Source: Pythium myriotylum
Taxonomy: Eukaryota > Oomycota > Peronosporomycetes > Pythiales > Pythiaceae
Reading direction: 5' to 3'
DNA length: 64,000 nt
Assembly: GCA_023091665.1 (NCBI GenBank)
Contig: JALJCQ010000008.1
Coordinates: 434,001 to 498,000 of the forward strand
Under the pieces are notes generated by a model. It had not been told where the DNA came from. It did no database searches and worked only from the letters and a program-made list of their open reading frames with translations. Shown here in pieces: positions 11,086 through 22,162 of the stretch. Numbering within the stretch: the first letter of the stretch is position 1; the number at the start of each line of letters is the position of its first letter. The position numbers and the translations under genes are program-made.

Positions 11086-12362
11086 ATGCGCACGCTCGGA
11101 CTGTGCGCGGTCGGCGCGCTGCTGCTGGCGACAGGTGCGTGGCGCAAGCGCGAGCAGGGAGGAAGCGACGCCGAGACGCTCACAGCGAGAAAACGCTCTT
11201 GTCTGCAGCGCCCGTGGACGCGGCGACGTGCGCCAAGGTCTGCACCACGAACGACCTCTGGGGCTACGGCCCGGGCCCGACGTTCACGCCGTGCCAGTGT
11301 CCGGGCGACACGCCCGGCGCGCGCGTCGGCCCCAGCAGTTGCGGCTGCGGCGAGTGCTACCAGACCGTCGGCAGCAAGGTCATCGGCTACGCCAAGTCGA
11401 ACGGAGTGTGTCAGACTGGCTCCGTGGACTGCGGTATGTTATTTGTGTGTGGGTTTGTGAGGGAGAAGAATGGGAATTCATGAAGCGGGGATGGTGGTTT
11501 GGACTGTAGGTGACTGCGACGTTGAGTCCGAGTCGGGCTCGGGCTCCAAGAACGTGACGACGACAACCGCCCCGCCGAGTACGAATGGTGCTACCTCTAA
11601 CGCTGCCTCTCCCTCTCTGACTCCCTCTTCCTCGTCCGGCACTTCTTCTTCTGCTACTGGTAACGACTCGCTCTGCTTTGCCTGCGTGGATTTCATCTCC
11701 ACTGCCGCCGGGGCCCAAGACTAATATTTCGTCGTCCGTGCTCGGGGACGTTGACTGCATTAGATTCAGGTACTACTACCGCGCCAAGCTCGAACAACAC
11801 CAACACGACAGACGACTCCAGTACGTGTTTGGAGTTCGTGCAATGCCTGCGTGGAGAGAATTTAATGGATTTTTTTCTCTCTCCTACAGAGTCCAGTAGC
11901 AGCAGCAGCAGCGGGCTCGCAACGTGGCAGATCGCGCTCATTATTTGCTCCTGCGTGCTCGTGATCGCAGTTGTGATGATGACTATCACATCGTGCTACT
12001 GCAAGGCCCGCAACCGCATGAACGACAACATCAAGGACGAACAGGAACGCCAAGAATACGAAGAGTACTGGAACTCGAACGGCGGGGAGGATCGCCACAA
12101 CGACCAGCTCGCGCAGTCGACGTTTGGTCCGGCGATGACGCAGGCCGGCCGCAGCAGCTTCAACTCGGCCCACTCGCGGCCCAACAGCAACAAGAGCGTG
12201 CCGTATGCAGAGCCAACGTACATAGAAGACAGAATAGGCGGCCGTGCGACTCCACGCAAGTCACTGGGCAGCACGGCAGACTTACCAGGTGTCTACCAAC
12301 CATTCCCTCAGCGAGGTCCGCCCGACTCTGTCAACCGCAAGAATATTGCGATTGAATTATGA
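11086..12362 (+). CDS. Cys-rich single-pass membrane protein 2
   Basis: Paralogue of the gene at 9227. Proposed exons 11086-11134, 11209-11433, 11510-11659, 11764-11820 and 11890-12362 (317 residues); an in-frame ATG at 11056 would add 10 residues but gives a poorer signal peptide than MRTLGLCAVGALLLAT. The ectodomain carries the same cysteine pattern (TCAKVC, PCQCPG, CGCGECYQ, GVCQTGSVDC), then a Ser/Thr-rich stalk, a transmembrane helix (IALIICSCVLVIAVVMMTIT) and a cytoplasmic tail of about 130 residues. Introns 1 and 2 match the paralogue in position and phase. The fourth intron (69 nt) is frame-neutral; the third acceptor could be either of two AGs six bases apart. Probable surface receptor-like or wall-sensing protein; function unknown. 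Confidence 0.72.
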
Positions 12363-13079
12363 TGAAGGCTCGACCCGATAGACACCTTGGACGACGGTGA
12401 CCAAACGATTTCCACGGGGAGGCATCGGAACTTGCCCATGCAAGCGGATCGTTGGCCGCGTTCGATATGTATTCTTTTGTTTCTTCGCATGTGAAGACTC
12501 GACAACACTTGAAGTGCACGAGCGAGTGACACGTCCAAGTGTACTCGAGACAGGCCAGATCACCTTCAGACGGTCTCTCGCTTTTTTTTAGGTTAGGATT
12601 GATACATACATACCATCAGTTTTGCGACTCGAACTCCAGCTCGGCTCGTGCGTCATCCTACGAATATTACCACGAAGTTCCATCTCGTGGGGGAATCAGC
12701 ATCATCACAGGGCGTTCTCATGGGCGGCGCACCGGCACTCGGGTCAAAAGGGCCGAGAGCAGTCGATCCGAAGGTAGACGGAGAGCTCGATCGGCCCGAC
12801 CTCGTGCACGCCTCCAAGCCCACAGCCGCGAGCTCCAGCACACATAGAGCACGCAGCTGCACGCGTGGAAGTGGCGCGGCTCACCCGATCAACAGTATCT
12901 GAGTCCTGTCGCATTCCTCATTTTCCCTCCATTCTCATCAAACAGCTCCGGTTCGAAAATGAGCTCTTCCCTATAATCTGATGCCTTTCATCAATTCAGA
13001 GAGATTATCGTGTGGGCCACGTCGTTTTCGTCCCATTTCAACCAATGAGGAAGGTTTGTTCCCCCCTCGCTCAGAAGCA
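12363..13079. other. Intergenic upstream of the BRCT gene
   Basis: No supported gene. Contains a candidate oomycete initiator (see 12918-12933). Confidence 0.5.
12918..12933 (+). promoter_or_regulatory. Candidate Inr+FPR-like start site
   Basis: TCATTTTCCCTCCATT resembles the oomycete initiator TCATTYY followed by a CA(A/T)T-type flanking element. It lies about 150 bases before the proposed ATG at 13080. Confidence 0.35.
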
Positions 13080-15165
13080 ATGGCGACTGGTCGAAGTGAC
13101 GCCTCGGCGTCGCTCTTCGCGGGGCTATGCATCTGCACCACGGGGCTCGCGGTCCACGTCAAGGTGCGTCGTCTCGTAGAGCGCGTCATGAGCATTCCGA
13201 TGAGCCGTCTCTGAGTCTCCAACTCGGCAAACTCACCTCAGGAACAGATCCGCAAGATCGTGCTCGCATGCGATGGCCAGTTCGAAGACGACCTCACGCT
13301 CGACGCGACCACGCACCTCGTGGCCGACGCCGTCGGCTCCCACAAACATCGTGTGCGTTCTGTTTCTGCCATAGATTGCGATGTGGTGGTCCTCACACTT
13401 GGTGTTCTCTCGTTAGGCCGCTGCTAACAAGAAGCTGCCGATTGTTTCGTCTCGTTGGATCTTCGACTCGTTCCGCGCCCACGCGCTGCTCGACGTCTCA
13501 CAGTACGCATTGCGTGTGCTTGAAGGTCTCGTCATCTGCACGACAGGTCTCTCAGCCCAGACGCGCGCGCAGATCGAGAAGCTCGCGGAGATCCACGGAG
13601 CCATTTACGACCCGAACCTTGAGGTCGGTCGCACGAGCGTGCTGATCGCGCAGGCGCCGTCCGGAGCAAAGTACGAGGCCGCGAGAGCCCATGGTGTTCC
13701 TGTCGTCCATGTCTCGTGGCTTCACGCGTGCATTGAGAAAGGCGCACTCGTCGATGAGGCGACATTTTCGCTGGAAAATATGTTACGGCCTCGGAGACTG
13801 TACAAGCAGCTTCGCCAGGAGCTGGATGACCTCACAGGCTTTCGGATGCGACAGCTACTGCAGAGATACTGGAAACAGCAGTCAGGTGACGAGGAGGAAG
13901 AGCCACCAGAGTGGATGGAACTGTTCGACGCGTGTGGGTTTTTCCTGCTTGGGTTCCCACTTGAGATGGAGAGGGCCGTCCAGACCGTGATTCGCACGGG
14001 AATGGGCTCGATCTACTACGAGATGCAAGTCCCTGCAGTGTCACATGTGATCGTGAGCCCCGTGTTGCAAGACATCAGTGAATTGGAGCATCTGGAGCAG
14101 CTCGTTGTCAGAAAGAATGCGACTGCCACGGTCCATTTCGTTTCCGCCAAGTGGCTAGTAGATTCGCTCAAGTGTCTGCGACTAGAACCGGAAGAACTGT
14201 ATCCCGTAGAAATTGAGGAGCCGATGGAAGAGCTGCCGATGGTACCACAGATGGAGAAGCGGGTCTCGATCGCGCCCTCTGCTGTTGGTGGTGTTGCAGA
14301 GGAGGATGTCCCCATGGAGATGGAGGACGGTGACTACGGAGGATCTCAACCGATCGACGGTGAGGAAAAAGCGAAGACCAAGGTGCTCAAGGACTACGGC
14401 TTCTTGATGGTTTCCATCGACCCTGATGAGCCGAAATTGGTGCGCGCGACTGTTAAAGAACTCCAACGACGCGGGGGTGCGCAGGTGGTTGCGCTAGATG
14501 TTCGAGATTTCGAGTATGTCGATCCAGCTCAGTTCGACTTTGTGACGCACATCGTCGTGTGCGCTGGTGTGTCGATTCCACCGGACCTAGCAGAGACACA
14601 GCGGATGAAGTTTGCAACGTTCTTCCAGAATCAGTCAACTGGGGGGAAGCCACGACGCGTTCGCTACGTGTCAGATCTGTGGGTTCGCTGCTGTCTCGCG
14701 GCGGAATGCGTGCTATCTCACCAATCACACGAACTCTTCGCGATGACTTACCGTCAGCCGCGCTCGATGTTTCCACTATCGCTGCCGTTGCGTTGCTTCA
14801 AGCCTGTAGTGGCGTCTACATCAGTATATGTTGGCGTTGATCGTCTAGTCGTGATGGAACTGCTTCGGATGGCTGGTGCACAGGTCACAAGCAAGCTGAG
14901 TAAGAAGAATACGCATCTCATCTGTCTCAATCCGATCGGAATGAAATACGAAAAGGCAAAGGAGTGGGGCTTAACAATTGTCACGGCACGTTGGGTGGTG
15001 CAAAGCGTTTTGCAAGGAGAGTTGTTGGATGCAAGTCAAGCTGAGTACCAGGTCGTTGACGAAGATGCCGTCAATGATGTTAGCAGCAGTACGAGTGGGA
15101 GTCGTACGACACTCGGCAGTATGGATCATTCAAAGTCACAGCTCAGCAACCCAAGCATATCTTGA
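13080..15165 (+). CDS. Multi-BRCT protein, TopBP1/Dpb11-like
   Basis: Proposed exons 13080-13163, 13242-13352 and 13417-15165 (647 residues). Two short GT-AG introns join an N-terminal BRCT half to the long frame. I see about five BRCT repeats: LFAGLCICTTGLAV...SSRWIFDSF; LEGLVICTTGLSAQ...VSWLHACIE; a third around FFLLGFPLEME...SAKWLVDSL; a degenerate fourth (FLMVSIDPDEP...VSDLWVRCC); and a fifth ending TARWVVQSVL. An acidic linker (MEMEDGDYGG) separates repeats 3 and 4. Tandem BRCTs without catalytic domains are typical of TopBP1/Rad4/Dpb11, phosphopeptide scaffolds for replication initiation and ATR checkpoint signalling in the nucleus. Single copy and unrelated to the metabolic families around it. 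Orthology is inferred from architecture only. Confidence 0.8.
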
Positions 15166-17270
15166 GTTATCTCGTGTGTGGCGCTGACACAATATTTTCG
15201 AAGTTGCTGCTGATCAGGTTCGGCGTTGAACAAAGATTCTAATGGCCAATCCTCTTCGCCGACTAACGTTTTGTTCCTTGACACAACTCGATTGTGTCGT
15301 TGGCGGTGATTGTCTCAATCCCTGTTTGCGAATTTTCTGTCATCTGCAAACCAATCAGCTTGGTTTTCTTGGTGATCTCAACAAGCCATTACTCCGTTTG
15401 GTAACACGGGGATCGGTTTGACTCACATCTATCGAACCAGTACAAGCTTTACTGAATCGGGTTTGTTTCATCACCTTACCATCCAAGGTTCCAAGTGAAG
15501 CAGTAAAAACCTGAGAAAGGTTCCGATCGACTCGATTGGGATCTTTCATTGAACGAGCCAGCGATCAAAATTTGCTTGCGCCGACGAGAAATTGCGGTGG
15601 TTGTTGCTGAAACTTGCATGAACGCGACGCCAGTCGGCAAACGATTCTTTCTACAGCCAACGTTGCATTTTGAACGCTTTCTATAGCCAAGCGGAAAGTT
15701 ATGATTTCTTCCTCAGTTCTGCACGCATAATTGATGCCGAATTGCGTCGTCGTCAACGCCACGTAGTTATAGAATCTGGGCTTCGTGCGAGAGACTTGAC
15801 AGAATAGTTTTGACTACGAAGTACTTCGAAGTACAAGCGTATTCTCCGTCCGGGCGGGGTGCATTATGTAGGCCCACCATCTTCGCTCCAGTTGACTCGC
15901 ATAATTCTGCACTACTGTACTGAAGGCACTAGGGACAAGAACCCATCCAGTTGTCAGCATCGGATAATGTGGACTTGTGTTGCCCAAAGACGAAGTGGTT
16001 CAGGACCATCGGCCGCAAAGAGTGTCGGTTCGTGTGCCCAAAATGTCTCCTTATTGTAGGAGTAACCTGGAACAGTGTCGCAATCGACTGCAGACTGACC
16101 TTTGCAGACGCGAATCGCTGGTTGATGCGGAGGTTGTAATGGTGATAAGTCCGACGAAACGTTATCGCGGCAGCAAGGTGGTCATTTCCAGAAGCTGAAA
16201 TCCTGCATGTTTGCCAAGAATTTCTGCTTCGATCGGGTTGACAGCAGTACATGGTCCGTTTCATGCAGGCAATCAACAAGTATTCGTCAAGTCAATTCAC
16301 AGTGAGATTGCCACGAGGACAATCCAGCAACACTTTTGATCACGATTCGTAATTGAAGCGTTTAGGAACGAGATTCACGCCTACTATGAACAAAATCTCA
16401 ACGTGATCACGAGTCTGAAACTGTCGAGGATGAGTGAAGAAGCTTGAGACGCAGACCCTCTACCTGCTCCAGGAGTGAGCATGTGCAACCTGAACAACAA
16501 GCCACCGTAGTCATTTTGTTCCACCACATTTGTGAACGGAAAGAGTGAGACTTCATTGGACACACTGAGAAACAAAACGGGCTTTAGACCAGAGAAGTCG
16601 CAGACAAGATTGTGTTTATCCGAAGACGAAGTCGAGGAGGTATCGACCTTAGTTCAACCAGTCGACGAGTAGCCGAAAGATCGCACCCAGCTTGGGTCGT
16701 GGGCGATGGGTGGCTTGCTACACTGCACAGTCGGAGATCTCAACCTCCCCCTTCTTCAGTCCAAGCCCCGTCTACACGTTGGGTGTCCAAAAAGACACTT
16801 CCTTTACGCCTCCACGCCAACTCTCAATCATTTGAAGTTGTCCAAGTTTTCACAGCAGCCGGGTGCAATCTCACTCAGGGTCCTTCGAGCAGTCGTGGTG
16901 TACAGTACAAGAATCGCTCCTCATCGCTTCGAAGTTAGTGAACCCACAATTTCTAGGCCATGGATGCGCTTTCACAAGGACGAGATGACCCGAATGCGGT
17001 GGCTCTTTTCAGGCCAGCGACTCGGGGTCCAAACAGATCTCACAACTGGACGCATTGACCTCTGAAGTCGACAATTTGACTGGAGACACCCTCACTCGCC
17101 CACTTCACCCAAGGCCAGACCAAAAAGAGACCGCTGGATCTTCTGCACAATCCAAATCTCACTTCATGTATCTCGGGGGATGGGCTCGCGCCCCCTCCAC
17201 CCTCTGACTGGCCCCTTGGGATCGCTCAGTCTCCGATTTTTCCGCTCCCCACCAACAACACGTTCTCATC
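15166..17270. other. 2.1-kb intergenic region
   Basis: No gene, tRNA or clear transposon is supported. There is a short palindromic run near 15820 (CGAAGTACTTCG). The last 50 bases before 17271 (CCACCAACAACACG) look like the leader of the transporter gene. Confidence 0.5.
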
Positions 17271-18698
17271 ATGGCCAAGCTCGGTGAGCGTCGTGCGATC
17301 TTGCTGTTATGCTACATCAACTTCCTCGTCTTCCTCAACCGCGGGATCATCCCTGGCGCTCCGGAGAGCTTCCAGATCTTCATCACCAAGTCGCTCGGCG
17401 TCTCGGTCACGCGCCAGAACTTCTACATGGGGCTCCTGTCCTCCGTGTATGTGGCTGCCACGGCTCTGTTCTCGCTCGTCTTTGGGTACCTGGCTCTGAG
17501 CCGCAAGCCGTTCCAGCTCATCACCGGGGGTATGCTCGTGTGGGTGCTCGCGGCCGTGGTCTCCGCACTCGCCTACTACGCCGACAGCTATTACTTGCTC
17601 GCACTCGGCCGTGTGCTCAGCGGTGCTGGCGAGGCCTCGTTCCAATGCAACGCCATGCCGTTTATCAACCGCCACGCGCCCAAGCAGAACGGCACGCTCT
17701 GGTTGGGTGTCTTCATCTCATCGACAACCATCGGCGCCGCGGTGGGCTACATCTACGGCGCAGCATTTGCCGAGTCGTCACTCACATGGGCCAGTGCGTT
17801 CTTTGTTGAGGCCGTGCTTATGGCACCCGCGATTCTCCTCTCGGCCTCATCTGTGGACGAAGAACTCAATGTTGTACCCGTCGAGGTGACCGGTGACTTG
17901 TCCGGTGCATTGATCCAAGACTCGGACTCTGCCAAGACGACTGTCGACAAAGCGTTTGCGCATCAGTGGTGGCGCGTGCTCACGAATATTCCATTCACAC
18001 TGATCGCGCTGGGTTACGCGGCGTACACCTTCACTCTTGGCTGCTTCAGTACGTTTAGTCCGACATTGCTCATCGGCCTGGGGTTCTTCAAGACTGAAAG
18101 CGACGTGAGCTTCATGTTTGGTGCGGTGGTTCTGGTGAGTGGCACGGTCGGCGCGATCCTCGGTGGACTGCTGCTCGACCGCCTCACGTCGCGAAACTCG
18201 ATCTCTCCGGCGCAACGGTGCAAGGTCGCCGTAGACGCGCTCTTCAAGCTCATGGTCGCAAGCACAGCAAGCGGCGTGGTCATGCTGTTCTTCACAAGTT
18301 CGAAGACAGGCTTCTTTGCGTGGCTCTTCGTCACCTACTTTTTCATGGCCGCGCTATCGCCAGCCGAGATGGTCGCTGTCATGGAACTTTTCCCCGAGTC
18401 ACGACAGGCCATGGCTATCGCCGCTAACACTGTTATCATCCTCGCGCTGGGAGATGTGCCATCTCCTGTGGTGCTTGGATGGCTCAAGGACACGTGGGCT
18501 CCGCACTGCGGCACCGTTGAGATCGATGGCGACTCGAAGCTGAGCCCGGACTGCTACCTGGACCAGGCCGGACTCAAGAACGTGCTGATTTTCTCTGTGC
18601 TCTGGCTTGTATGGGGCGTGCTGCTTTGGGCCATGGCCAAGATTGTGCTTCGGCATCGAGCAGGGAAGGCGGCGGCTGAGTTGCTCGAGAGCCCATGA
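17271..18698 (+). CDS. MFS transporter MFS1, spinster-like
   Basis: 475-residue polytopic protein with the hydrophobic pattern of about 12 helices. Opens GERRAILLLCYINFLVFLNR and carries GIIPGAPESFQ after helix 1, then LSGAGEASFQCNAMPFINR, the family equivalent of the spinster motif GxGEAS. A hydrophilic central loop (residues about 200-225) separates the two six-helix halves. Spinster-type MFS proteins move lysolipids, sphingolipids or organic anions; the substrate here is unknown. First of three paralogues interspersed with alcohol dehydrogenases. Ends EL LESP with no targeting tripeptide. Confidence 0.88.
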   Translation: MAKLGERRAILLLCYINFLVFLNRGIIPGAPESFQIFITKSLGVSVTRQNFYMGLLSSVYVAATALFSLVFGYLALSRKPFQLITGGMLVWVLAAVVSALAYYADSYYLLALGRVLSGAGEASFQCNAMPFINRHAPKQNGTLWLGVFISSTTIGAAVGYIYGAAFAESSLTWASAFFVEAVLMAPAILLSASSVDEELNVVPVEVTGDLSGALIQDSDSAKTTVDKAFAHQWWRVLTNIPFTLIALGYAAYTFTLGCFSTFSPTLLIGLGFFKTESDVSFMFGAVVLVSGTVGAILGGLLLDRLTSRNSISPAQRCKVAVDALFKLMVASTASGVVMLFFTSSKTGFFAWLFVTYFFMAALSPAEMVAVMELFPESRQAMAIAANTVIILALGDVPSPVVLGWLKDTWAPHCGTVEIDGDSKLSPDCYLDQAGLKNVLIFSVLWLVWGVLLWAMAKIVLRHRAGKAAAELLESP

Positions 18699-18761
18699 CA
18701 GAAGAGTGGGTGCAGTTTCATAACATGCCAAGAAATCTACCAGCAAGCTCATCTTCGATCA

Positions 18762-18773
18762 TTTTTTTTTTTT
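18762..18773. repeat. T12 tract
   Basis: A 12-base T run 60 bases after the MFS1 stop; it may be part of the MFS1 3' region or an older retroposon tail. Confidence 0.4.
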
Positions 18774-18935
18774 GAATCGATCTCATTACATACTCGTAGG
18801 AGACCACGTTCAAGCTCGGATTTGAGCGTTTGGTGGCAAGTTAAGAGGCCTAGTGTAGCAAACACTCAACCTTCCAGCTTGAAATGAGTTCAGGCATTCA
18901 AGTGAGCTTGATAATTTTGAGAGGTCAGCAGTCAA

Positions 18936-18945
18936 CGTTGGAGTT
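18936..18945. repeat. Target-site duplication, left copy (LINE A)
   Basis: CGTTGGAGTT, matching 19554-19563. Confidence 0.65.
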
Positions 18946-19553
18946 TTTTTTTTTTTTTTTTGGATTGAGGAAGCTTACATCAGTGACCTAATGTCCGCTC
19001 ACCTTGGTGGTGTCCTACCGGTTGTGTCTGTCCATGAGCCTGGTTGGCTGCTCGTTGGGTGTGGAATCTTTAAGTAGGCGGATGAGGTCCAGCTGCATCT
19101 GCGGGTGCGGGGTGATGTCGGTCAGTTGGTGCGTCAGGTCATTGATGAGTAGATCCTGGAGAGTCGAGTCTGTGTCTGTCCACTGAGTTGTCGATCGCGT
19201 GGTGAAGGTGTCATTCATCGCCAAGTTAGCGAGATGGTCTGCCATTTTGTTACCTGCGCGAAGGGTGTGCCGGAGCTCAATGTCCTCTAGTCGGGATATG
19301 ATGCGCTTGGTGCGTGTCGCAATGGTCCGCAGTGCCTGCGCCCGTAAGTGTGCAAGTCCTTGGAGCTGGCGTATGACGAGTTCACTGTCGCCTACCACGG
19401 TAATGCGTACTCGGTCGGTTCCATACCGCCGCGAACACTCCGTGAGTCCTCGTAGAATTCCTGTATGCTCAGCAACGTTATTCGTGGCATTGTCCCCAAT
19501 ATAGTGGGCTTCCCACCACACTATATCGCCATCTGCGAGCTCTCCGTCCCCTT
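18946..19553 (-). mobile_element. 5'-truncated LINE copy A (RNase H end)
   Basis: Minus-strand non-LTR retrotransposon 3' end. The RNase H-type frame (19015 up to about 19553) shows NNVAEHTGIL, GDSELVIRQLQG and RAGNKMADHLANLA, i.e. the Glu and later Asp positions of RNase HI; the first Asp block is missing because of 5' truncation. It ends in an 18-base poly-T (poly-A on the element strand) at 18944-18961. A 10-base sequence CGTTGGAGTT flanks both sides (18936-18945 and 19554-19563), which I read as the target-site duplication. The open frame continues to 19572 only through host sequence. Confidence 0.75.
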
Positions 19554-19563
19554 CGTTGGAGTT
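19554..19563. repeat. Target-site duplication, right copy (LINE A)
   Basis: CGTTGGAGTT, exactly where similarity to the second LINE copy ends. Confidence 0.65.
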
Positions 19564-20050
19564 CGCAGGCAATGTCAGCGACCAAAATGATTTTTCTCAA
19601 GGTGCTAAAGTGGAGTTCCAAGATACCGACAGGCCCCGGATGCTGAGCAATCCGACGTGAAACTGAGCGGAGTGTCGGGTTTGTTGCGCGGTGCCAAGGA
19701 ATGTGAGTGAGGGTCAATTCACTCCATACTTGCATCAATATCATCAAGTGGTAAACTCGCTACTACTTTCACCGTCTACAACTGCCAGCGTGGACGCACG
19801 GTCGTTCCCGACCGCAGTTGACCTGACCGATAGCGCAGGAGCCTCAGTCCTTTCAACTTCATTCCTGCCCTTTCATCAATGGCAGGAATGAAGGTTCCGT
19901 GCGTGACAGCGTGTTGCCGCCCAACAGTCCTCCTCATGTGCCTTTGGAGACAAGGTGGGCGAGTCAGGACACATGAAGCTGGCTGAAACCTTCCCATTCC
20001 TGCTTTCTCCAGCTCAAGCTTAAGCATCACTTCCTCCACTGTTCTCCACC
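19564..20050. other. Intergenic, ADH1 5' flank
   Basis: Contains ACTTCATTCCTGCC and, 20 bases on, its near inverse GGCAGGAATGAAGGT (about 19857-19893), a small inverted repeat sharing the CTTCATTC core seen upstream of other ADH genes. Confidence 0.45.
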
Positions 20051-21103
20051 ATGACCGCTCCAGTTCGCCGCACTATCAAGGCACTAGCCGCCTACGAGCC
20101 AGGGCTCGACGTTAAGCCCTACCAGTACACCTCCCGCCCGCTTGGCGTCGGCGACGTCGAGATTGCGATCTCGCACTGCGGTATCTGCGGCTCGGACCTT
20201 CATACGATCAGTGGTGGCTGGGGAGCGGCGAGGTACCCAGTCGTCCCTGGCCACGAGATTGTCGGAACTGTCACGGCAAAAGGTCAAGATGTCACGGAAC
20301 TCAACATCGGTGACCGCGTCGGTGTCGGCGCCATAGTTCACGCATGTCTTGACAAGACGAAGTGCCTTGACTGCGCGAATGAGGACGACCCACTCTGCTC
20401 CAAGATCGTGCTGACCTACAATGGCTTGTACGAAGACGGCGAGAAGTCGTACGGCGGCTACGCGGACTACGTGCGAGTTAATTCTAACTTCGCATTCAAG
20501 ATCCCGGATGAAATCCCGTCGGATCTTGCAGCACCGCTGCTTTGCGCTGGGGCGACAGTGTACTCACCGTTGAGGCTTTATGTCGAGGCCGGCATGCGTG
20601 TCGGTGTCGTGGGCATCGGCGGACTCGGCCACTTGGCACTCCAGTTTGCGAAAGCTCTTGGCGCGACCCCAGTCGCGTTCTCCCAATCGCCTAATAAGGA
20701 ACAGGATGCTCGCGCTCTTGGTGCTGAGGACTTCATCGTGTTTACGAACCCAGCAGATGCTGCACGCGCCAAGCAGTCAGTCGACGTGCTACTCTTGACT
20801 GCAGACGCCACCAACCAGGACTATGACCTGTACATCCAGTTTGTCAAGCGCAATGGCAAGATCGTGATCGTCGGCGTGCCGGACGATGACGTCAAGTTCA
20901 AACCGTTCCCGTTCGTAATGAGCAAAGTCTTCATCGTCGGTAGCGCCATTGGAAGCATCCCTGTCATCAAAGAGATGCTGGCACTCGCAGCAGAGAAGAA
21001 GGTATTCCCGGTGATTCAGAAGCTGCCGATGAGCGAGGCAAACAAAGGCCTGGCACTCGTAGACCAGGGCAAAGTGCGCTTCCGCGTCGTGCTCGAGAAC
21101 TAG
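20051..21103 (+). CDS. Zinc alcohol dehydrogenase ADH1 (CAD/YahK type)
   Basis: 350-residue medium-chain dehydrogenase predicted to interconvert alcohols and aldehydes with NADP(H). Seen: catalytic zinc set Cys46 (CGICGSDLH), His68-Glu69 (VPGHE) and Cys165 (LLCAG); Rossmann motif GIGGLG at 188-193; structural-zinc cysteines 99, 105, 108 and 116, with the first gap Cx5C rather than the usual Cx2C. Same length and start context as its paralogues (RTIKALAAYEPGL), which fixes the ATG. Conserved C-terminus RFRVVLEN, no targeting tripeptide, so probably cytosolic. First of seven ADH copies and one of the more divergent. Confidence 0.93.
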   Translation: MTAPVRRTIKALAAYEPGLDVKPYQYTSRPLGVGDVEIAISHCGICGSDLHTISGGWGAARYPVVPGHEIVGTVTAKGQDVTELNIGDRVGVGAIVHACLDKTKCLDCANEDDPLCSKIVLTYNGLYEDGEKSYGGYADYVRVNSNFAFKIPDEIPSDLAAPLLCAGATVYSPLRLYVEAGMRVGVVGIGGLGHLALQFAKALGATPVAFSQSPNKEQDARALGAEDFIVFTNPADAARAKQSVDVLLLTADATNQDYDLYIQFVKRNGKIVIVGVPDDDVKFKPFPFVMSKVFIVGSAIGSIPVIKEMLALAAEKKVFPVIQKLPMSEANKGLALVDQGKVRFRVVLEN

Positions 21104-21418
21104 GCGCATCGTCGAAGTTCGTGTGCGTCTCTCTTCCTCTCTCTCTCCTTCTCGCGATAGCAGACTCAATCAGTGAATCAATTCATAACAGTTTGGGCCA
21201 TATCTTGCATCTATTGGTTTTCTGGTACGATCAGTTGGGAAGACAACGCGTCGTCTTCATGACTCCGTGTGACAGACGCGTGCAGGCATCAACACACAAT
21301 CGTTCGTTTGGCGATCCCCTGGAATCTGGATCACCTTCATTCCCGCCACGAAGCGCGTGTTATCAATACCTGGAGGTGCGAACGAAAGAGCAGTTCTCAG
21401 CGTTCAAGCAAAGCCCAG

Positions 21419-21457
21419 GTTTCCAAGCGTGGTTACGGATCCACCTTCATTCTCTCC
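21419..21457. repeat. Shared upstream block, copy 1
   Basis: About 39 bases containing TGGTTAC.GATCCACCTTCA that recur with few changes at 27400-27438, each several hundred bases upstream of an ADH gene. Confidence 0.55.
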
Positions 21458-22105
21458 ACCAAATGTTTATCAATTCTCGCAGTGCCTACCGTCGATCTGT
21501 TTTAGCAGACTACGCCGACGCGTGCTTTTCGAATTCGAGACTTTCACCGTCAACAGTCCAACCATGATAATAGACGTGGATGCTGGGTTCTTGGCATTGT
21601 CGGTACCTTACTACACTGGGCTTCCAATCACTGGCATGTGTTGTGACTGAATATCCTCGGCCCCTGGACCAGGGACTGGCATTTTCAATCCCTTCGAACT
21701 CGTAATAACTCAGAAGTGCTGCACGGATATAACGAGTGGGGCCATTCTCACTTCGTCACTCCAGACCGAGTCTGGATCAACATGAATCAATTTCTCATGG
21801 AAGGAATCTCTCCATCTGTGAGATTGTGGGAACTGATTGCATCAACTTCCCCGTACAACTTGGCGGTGCTCGTGATTGCTTACGTACCCCAAGCACCATG
21901 AGTTATTGTGCAAGTAATCAAGCCATGGACTGACCACAAGGCTCGCGGAAGCAAAGATCTTTGCTGAACCAGGCGGCCTAAGCAAACCGTGGGCGGTCAA
22001 GATGTCACCCAGGATCGTGTCTCAGCTTGAGGGGTCGATCCACTACCATTCATCAGCTGAGGCTCCAAGCCCCAACCCGATCTTTCGACTGCTTTTATCC
22101 GCTCC

Positions 22106-22121
22106 TCATTGCAGCATTTGC
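22106..22121 (+). promoter_or_regulatory. Inr+FPR-like start site of ADH2
   Basis: TCATTGCAGCATTTGC, 42 bases before the ATG; near-identical elements stand at the same distance before ADH3, ADH4 and ADH5. Confidence 0.55.
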
Positions 22122-22162
22122 ACTGAACCAACCACCACACATCTACTCCAAGAACGATCACC

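Larger units (their letters stand above)
21104..22162. other. Intergenic ADH1-ADH2
   Basis: No gene supported. Holds two CACCTTCATTC motifs (near 21332 and 21441), the second inside a block shared with the ADH4 upstream region. Confidence 0.5.

Noticed and set aside
10478..11509. 343-codon plus-strand open frame
   Set aside because: GC-driven open frame overlapping the real exons of the Cys-rich gene in another phase; no family features.
12945..12965. GGTTCGAAAA resembling a tRNA T-loop
   Set aside because: No matching D-arm, anticodon arm or acceptor pairing around it.
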